Positions 33,330-38,920 of a stretch of DNA of 38,920 nucleotides are shown here, in pieces. The notes under the pieces were generated by a model, which searched no databases, was not told the DNA's origin, and saw nothing but the letters and a program-made list of their open reading frames with translations. The translations under genes and the position numbers were made by a program. Each line of letters opens with the position of its first letter. Positions within the stretch are counted from its first letter, which is position 1. The stretch is from Azolla pinnata (Eukaryota > Streptophyta > Polypodiopsida > Salviniales > Salviniaceae), in the NCBI GenBank assembly GCA_037176905.1, contig JBBBWG010029754.1:21606-60525 (forward strand), in the 5' to 3' direction.

Positions 33330-34480
33330 TGTGCACATGCATGCATGACACACATGCATGCCATGCATGCGCTTGTATGCATGGCATGCATGCACATACA
33401 TGCACTGGTATGCATGCATGCGCCATGCATGTGCTGGTATGCATGCACATACATGCACTGGTATGCATGCATGCGTGTGCCTGTATGTAGGTATGTACTC
33501 GCATGTACTTGCTGATGTGCATGTGCTGCAGGGGCCTAGCATGCATGTACATGGGCGTGTACCGGTATGTATGCGTGCGTATGCATGTATCCATGCATGT
33601 GGTGCAGGGGCCTAGCATGCATGTACATGGGCGTGTACCGGTATGTATGTGTGCGTATGCATGTATCCATGCATGTGGTGCATGCGTGTGCTGGATGCCT
33701 GGTGTATGTATGTATCTATGCGCTCGTATGTATGTGTGCCTACGTCCATGTATGTATGTGCCGCTGCATGCGGTGCACTTGTATGTATGTGTGCCGGTTT
33801 CTATGCATGTATATCCATGCGTGTGGTGCGCTCGCATGTATGTGTGCCGGTTTCTATGCATGTATATCCATGCATGCGGTGGGCTGGTATGTATGTGTCG
33901 CGGTTTCTATGCATGTGGTGCGCTCGTATGTATGTGTTTCTGCAACTATCTGTGTATGTATGCATGCATGTGGGCGTGCGTGCTTTGCATAGCTGTGTAT
34001 GTATATGCATGCGTGCTTCGCATGTCTACGATTGCATGCATGCGTGCTTCGCATGTGTACGACGGCATGCATGCGTGCCTCGCATGTGTACGATGGCATG
34101 CATGCATGCGTTTCTGTAACTATCTGCGTATGTATGCATGCGTGCCTGCATGTATATGCTGCTATGTAGTGTATGCATGCATGGATGTCTCTCTCTGCCT
34201 ATGTATGCATGCAAGTGTGCATGCATGTATACTACGCTCTCTGTGTATGTATGTATGTGCTGGTGTGTGTGTATGTGTGCTATGCATGTATGTCTGGCAT
34301 GCGTTTAGGTATGTACACATGGCTAGGTAGGTATGTATTCAGGTGATGGCATACACATGTGTGCATGCATGCACATGCGTGGGTTAGGTTATGTATGTAT
34401 GCATGTATGGGTAGGTGGGCAGGTGCACATGTGACTTTAAGATATGTATGGATGTATGCATGCATGCATGCCCACACGGG
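33330..34480. repeat. 1.1-kb ATGC/ATGT-rich low-complexity block
   Basis: The block is made of CATGCATG, TATGTATG, GTGTGTATG and similar short units. It includes a 76-base duplicated segment that contains TGCAGGGGCCTAGCATGCAT (33527 and 33603). Long stretches alternate purine and pyrimidine and contain the palindrome CATGCATG. Open frames of up to 275 codons on both strands are Met/Cys/Tyr/Val or His/Thr-rich products of the repeat and not genes. Confidence 0.92.
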
Positions 34481-34574
34481 TGTTTATCATGCTTGTCATG
34501 CATCATCCTAAACTCGAAACCCTAAAGAAACTTCTGGCGAGGGCAAACTACTAAGGCTCAGTCAAAGAGATGGG

Positions 34575-35066
34575 TTTTAGGGTTTAGGGTTTAGGGTTTA
34601 GGGTTTAGAGTTCACCTTGTTGACCTCGCAGTGATCAGAAGAGATGGCAAGTTTAGGGTTTACGATTTCATATCCGATGTCACATATAAGTGAAGAAACA
34701 ACATACATGTATAAATAATAGATGCAGATATAGCAGGGTTAGGGTTTAGGGTTTAGGTTTTAGGGTATAGGGTTCAGTTTGTGGACCTCACACAGATCAG
34801 CAGAGATGGCAAGTTTAGGGTTTACGAATTCATATCCGAAGCCACACATAACTGAAGCAACAACATACACGTATAATTAACAGATGCAGATATCGCAGGG
34901 TTAGGGTTTAGGGCTTAAGGTTCCCCTTGTTGACCTCACACAGATCAGCAGAGATGACAAGTTTAGGGTTTACGAATTCATATCCGATGCCACAGATAAC
35001 TGAAGCAACAACATACATGTATCAATAACAGATGCAGATGAAGCAAGGTTAGGGCTTAGGGTTTAT
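34575..35066. repeat. Three tandem ~150-162-bp units with TTTAGGG tracts
   Basis: It starts with four perfect TTTAGGG units, then three units share GACCTC.CA...GATCAG, GATGGCAAGTTTAGGGTTTA, CATATCCGA and ACAACATACA.GTAT. The GATG.CAAGTTTAGG anchor lies at 34643, 34805 and 34953. Each unit ends in GGGTTAGGGTTTAGGG-like sequence, so telomere motifs are part of the repeat unit. Confidence 0.9.
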
Positions 35067-35163
35067 CAAACTCACCACCTTCCACTGACAAGGTATCTCT
35101 CCATTTATGGGCACCGTAACCCTAAAACTTCACAGGCTTCGAAGCCCTGATTAATAATTTGGG

Positions 35164-35530
35164 CCTGACTCAACCTCGAGCGAGCGCCTCTTATATATAA
35201 AAGTATTCTTTGGGAAGAGTCTTCCGAGAGAAACACCAGAAAGAGAGGAGAATATTCCTCCTCGTTTATCTCAGTCCGATTCCGATTCGTAACATGATCT
35301 CGATCGCCTCGACCGATTACGAACCTCTCCGGAAGCTAATTAACCGGTTCCCAGAGGTCCAACAAGGAGCTATAAAAAAATTACACAACGCTACGCCTGA
35401 TGCTGAGATGGGGACGACTCGGTAAATAGCCGAAACGATAATCAGGGACGAATCGGTAAATAGCCGAAACGATAATCAAACTGACGCTTCTGGAAGGGCC
35501 TGAAAGGGCGGTACGGAGCGGTTACTGCTA
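35164..35530. other. Unassigned stretch with TATA-like start and a 33-bp direct repeat
   Basis: TTATATATAAAAG (35189-35201) is followed by a transcribed-leader-like stretch and an open frame that I do not recognise. Further right CGGTAAATAGCCGAAACGAT occurs at about 35420 and 35453. A decayed LTR is one explanation, but no LTR ends, primer-binding site or polyprotein were found. Confidence 0.25.
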
Positions 35531-35590
35531 TACTTCATTAAATGATGGACATCGTGGAAAGTCGGAAGGCGGTACAAGCCATTCAATGAT

Positions 35591-35860
35591 CGAAATCATT
35601 CCATGGATCGTCTCGGGCTTAAAAACCCTAATAAACCCTAAACCCTAAACCCTAACAACTTAATCCGCGAAATCATTCCATGGATCGTCTAAGGCTTAAA
35701 AACCCTAATCAACCTTAAACCCTAAACGCTAAACACATTTTGGGTCAAGGCAACCTGCATAGCAACTTAATCCCATCGAAATCCCTCCGTGGATCATCTT
35801 GAGCTTAAAACCCTAATCAACCCTAACCCCAAAACCTAAACGTCGAGCCCAACCTGCATA
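35591..35860. repeat. Diverged tandem repeat with CCCTAAAC tracts
   Basis: CGAAATCATTCCATGGATCG starts units at 35591 and 35668, and a diverged CGAAATCCCTCCGTGGATCA starts one at 35777. Each unit then has GCTTAAAAACCCTAAT and a short telomere-like tract, and the later ones ACCTGCATA. Spacings are 77 and 109 bases. Confidence 0.8.
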
Positions 35861-36302
35861 ATTGCTTTTAATCAGCCCGCGTGACTTCTCGGCATGGCAA
35901 TCGATCGATCGATTGATGAGAGCATTGGAAAGCTTGATGCATCGATCGATCGATCGAACAGGAGAAGTACATAGTACACAACACAAAGCGAGTAGAGAAA
36001 AAAAAAGCCGAAAAAAATGTGTAGGAAAAGTTCAGGAAGAAGGCTTCTACGCATTTTGTCCGAATGCGGAAAGAATCTTGGATCAGCTGGGGCCCAACAA
36101 AGCGGAATCATCACACTTTTCTGACATCTGTTCCGGTCCTCAATGTCGAGCATTTCCGTCATGGAACAAACCTTCCTTCTGCTTCTTCCTACCTTCCTTC
36201 TGCTTCTTCCCGAGCATCCGAAAAAAGCACTCCAATCGAATCCGCAATTGCATCCTAGATCAGGTGAGAATCAGCAAGTCAAAGAAGTCGATCCGCGCCT
36301 GT

Positions 36303-36353
36303 ATAGTAGTAGTAGTAGTAGTAGTAGTAGTAGCAGCAGTAGCAGTAGCAGTA
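36303..36353. repeat. (AGT)n/(AGC)n microsatellite
   Basis: A run of AGT and then mixed AGC/AGT trinucleotides. Further simple repeats nearby are ATCGATCG at 35898-35957, CATA at about 36744-36790 and (CA)n at 37137-37162. No gene is supported from 35870 to 36830. Confidence 0.9.
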
Positions 36354-36837
36354 TGCACACAAAGTCTGGCTTAATACGTAAGCAATTTAAACCTTCTTAC
36401 CTGCTTCTGCTACTCTGTTGCTCTTGTGAATTATGTCTGGCAATTGATAGAATTCGACGAAGCAAAAAAATAAAACCTGACTGACTATCCAAGATGGGAC
36501 CGATGTCGATTACATGATATGTAATTATATATACAAAGTGCTCTTGTATGCGGGACACGGTTAAAAAGCTACCACCAAGGCACAGATACAGGATGAGGCC
36601 TTTTCCCGCATCCTGATAGGATCCAATGCTCTCTTGCTTTACAAGAGAAGAACCGATGCATCGATGTATACGTACGCATGCTCTACGCACATACATACAT
36701 ATACGTATATCGATGATGGGTGAACATGTACATGTATACATCCATACATACATACATACATGCACACATACATACAGACATATATACAGACATGCATGCA
36801 GATGTGTATAAAGGCTCTGACAAAGCATTTTGCTTAA

Positions 36838-38461
36838 CTAGCAGAGCTCTCTCGATTCTCGACCTCCTCGTGAGTTCTAGCTATGGCTTTTCCAAAGACA
36901 TTCTTGCCAATGATTCTTGACCCATGCACCCGGACACGTGCATTAGACATACCATTTTTTTGCCCACCCAAAACCATGCCATGTTCCCAGTTGGTAGTGT
37001 AGCATACTTCTTTACTGAATTTAACCATGGATTTTTCCGGGTGATAACTCAATACCCAGCTTATTTATATCTACTACTTCAACATATTTTATTTTGACTA
37101 GGAACTCGCATTCGAATCTCCAAAGCAAAAGAGTATACACACACACACACACACACACACATATCAACCTTCCTCTCTTTCTCTGAAATTTAATTTGTGT
37201 GCATATTACAACACAGAAGGTTCAGTAAATCTTACTTGCACAACAGCGAAGATTTCGTGCGGGGGAGTTTGAAGCCCAATTGCCATAGGGAAGGACCTTG
37301 TCATGCGAATTGTTTGAACTGATTTCCATTGAACCCGCGTATATATATCGGTTTTAGTACTCCCTGAAAACCATCAAACCAGGATCCATTATTGATTTTC
37401 TGACACAAAATTCAGGGATTATATTCAAGACCTGAAATGGGCTTTGCCATAAAAGTACAAGAACTTGAGGGTTGAATACTGCAGTAAAAAAAAGAAAAAA
37501 TAGAGCCTCGAAAAGTAAAAAAAGCTCAGATTACCAACCCCTTATTCCATCAACAACTTGGAGGCCAAGGTATGTAAGAGCACATTCCTCGAGATTATCT
37601 AGCAGACAAACAAACTACAGACTTTTGTGAAGCAATAAGACTGCTGGTTTTGGATTCCCAACCCAATTTTAGCCATGCACCTTGGGGTCATTCCATAGTG
37701 GATCGGGCGGAATTGATTGTCAGGGCAAAACAAACCGAACTCATCATCATGGAAATAGCACTAAACAATAGTTGTTAGCATGCCAGCATCACAAAAAAAA
37801 AGCAAGGTAAACATCTCCCTGTGGAGCCTCTCAACGGGAAGTCCCAGAGAAACCCTGATATACGTCGCGATAATCAGACGTGGAAATCGATGACGAAACT
37901 AAATAGTAAGTTATGAGCAAGGTCACAAGAAGTCTGACAATTTGATCAAATGGGGGAAAACAAAATCATCCAGTTTACAAGACAACTTTTTTGCACTTTT
38001 GGGGCCCCAGTTCTTGGAAAGGGCACCAAGGTAATCCATTCCCTTCCATTCCATCTCTAGTCTAGTCTGATTGAAGAGACAATTCTAGTCTGTTGATGTG
38101 TTGCCATCACACAATTGCTTGATTTGCTGAGTATGACAGAAGGCCAACATCTCTTGTTACTGCCAGACTTAAGGAGGAGGCCACAAAACATAGAAATTTC
38201 TGAAGAACACACAGTTCCAGCTACGATTCTCTTACCTCTCTATGCAACAGTGGAGATGATTCCAAATCATCGTAGCCATTCGCCAGCAGACGTACGCATC
38301 GATGCCACCGATTGCCGCAAGGAAGAGAACATGACGGATGCCTCCTCCATTTGCACAACGGACACAGGTTCCCGATCCGGAGGAAAGCAAGAATCATCGA
38401 GCATGAGACGGTGCATTCGCCGTCGATTGGAAAAGCTACTCCACGGCCGTGAGCATGGCAC
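36838..38461 (-). other. Possible minus-strand gene or pseudogene (coding-like pieces, not resolved)
   Basis: Several minus-strand pieces look coding but could not be assembled. One (38461-38267) is an ATG-to-stop frame of 64 codons with SVVQMEEASVMFSSLRQSVA; another frame of the same DNA reads LCPLCKWRRHPSCSLPCGNR, loosely zinc-finger-like. Pieces at about 37602-37541 (EECALTYLGLQVVDGIRG) and 37364-37226 (IYTRVQWKSVQTIRMTRSFP, then MAIGLQTPP) lie between fitting acceptor and donor sites and join in phase. An open end at about 37052-36838 reads NWEHGMVLGGQKNGMSNARV, but its phase does not fit the previous piece. I recognise no family. Chance frames or a decayed gene are both possible. Confidence 0.25.
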
Positions 38462-38599
38462 GTAACAAAGGATCCGCTACGATTCGAGAAGCAACGAAGG
38501 GAAGATCAGACAAATAAGATCCATGTCGGATTGAACATTTCGGCGACGTTTGAGAGCATTTCTGACACTTACAGGATCTAGAGCTGCGAGGCTTCTAAA

Positions 38600-38632
38600 C
38601 CCTAAACCCTGGAGAGAGAGAGAGAGAGAGAT
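38600..38632. repeat. Telomere-like pair and (GA)n run
   Basis: Two CCCTAAA-type units at 38598-38611 are followed by a GA dinucleotide run at about 38612-38631. The pairing of telo-box and GA/CT run resembles promoter or leader sequence of other genes here, but no gene start beside it is secure on either strand. Confidence 0.6.
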
Positions 38633-38712
38633 TGCGCAGAAGAAGCAATGGTAGCTCTAGTTGGATCAAGGCGTGCTTGCATGAACGCGGAGACTGCAGG
38701 GAATGGTTAGAG

Positions 38713-38788
38713 TTAGGGTAAGGGTTAGGGTTAGGGTTAGGGTTAGGGTTAGGGTTAGGGTTTTGGGTTTTGGGTTTTGGGTTTAGGG
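38713..38788. repeat. Mosaic telomere array: TTAGGG, TTTTGGG and TTTAGGG
   Basis: After an isolated TTAGGG (38713-38718) there are six perfect TTAGGG hexamers (38725-38760), three TTTTGGG heptamers (38761-38781) and one TTTAGGG (38782-38788). Sequence change at the borders is abrupt, with no bases between types. The remaining 130 bases to the window end hold nothing I can name. Confidence 0.95.
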
Positions 38789-38920
38789 TTTGTAATACAT
38801 CGTAATTGCTCTTCTAAGCACATGATATTAATCTAATTTGTTATCACTTATGGAGATGATTAAGTGGCTTGTCACATGATGTTAACCTGATTTGCTATCT
38901 GCTATTGGGACCGATTTCTG

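Noticed and set aside
33250-34330. Open frames of up to 275 codons on both strands, rich in Met/Cys/Tyr or His/Thr.
   Set aside because: They follow from stop-free ATGC/ATGT repeats and are open on both strands at once; there is no domain or normal composition.
35872-36374. Frames of 96 and 170 codons on opposite strands around 36 kb.
   Set aside because: They overlap each other, include ATCGATCG and AGT repeats and show no recognisable motif.

Overview
The window is nuclear DNA of a land plant, very probably a flowering plant. Its genes have many short GT-AG introns in AT-rich sequence, Arabidopsis-type TTTAGGG telomere-like repeats occur at many places, and the protein families (NPH3, DUF630/DUF632, NTF2-RRM) are plant-typical. 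The very GC-rich first exons of the dioxygenase and DUF630/632 genes next to AT-rich introns would suit a monocot, but that is inference. A run of exactly 100 N (11453-11552) is an assembly gap.

Seven genes can be read with matching splice phases. (1) Minus strand, first exon only (893-573): a 2-oxoglutarate/Fe(II) dioxygenase of the JOX/LDOX-like group; its first intron is packed with perfect heat-shock-element motifs. (2) Plus, 6387-9930: an NPH3-family BTB protein ending in a likely 14-3-3 site. (3) Minus, 14797-11341: ALG11, the alpha-1,2-mannosyltransferase of dolichol-linked oligosaccharide synthesis, with a GC-AG intron and one exon lost in the gap. (4) Plus, 16353-17246: 40S ribosomal protein S28, whose first coding exon is just the ATG. 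(5) Plus, 19972-21239: a small acyl-CoA-binding protein. (6) Plus, 23275-27691: a G3BP-like NTF2-RRM-RGG protein. (7) Minus, 32611-28881: a DUF630/DUF632 protein with a myristoylation-type N terminus.

Between genes the window is unusually rich in local tandem repeats: 120-bp triplets (1608-1972), a 29-bp minisatellite (3564-3700), an inverted-repeat element (3747-4192), a 24-bp minisatellite with a 144-bp duplication (15581-16060), microsatellites, and a 1.1-kb ATGC-rich block (33330-34480). Many repeats are built around telomere motifs: 22190-23010, 32783-33290, 34575-35066, 35591-35860 and 38713-38788. The last array mixes TTAGGG, TTTTGGG and TTTAGGG. A telobox-derived repeat even sits inside the DUF630/632 coding exon.

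The genes do not form one pathway; they are ordinary neighbours (dioxygenase metabolism, phototropism-type signalling, N-glycosylation, translation, lipid carriage, RNA granules). No new gene system was proven. The most striking signals are the HSE array and the repeated coupling of telomere motifs with local tandem duplication beside or inside genes. The right end (36838-38461, minus) has coding-like pieces that could not be joined into a confident gene.
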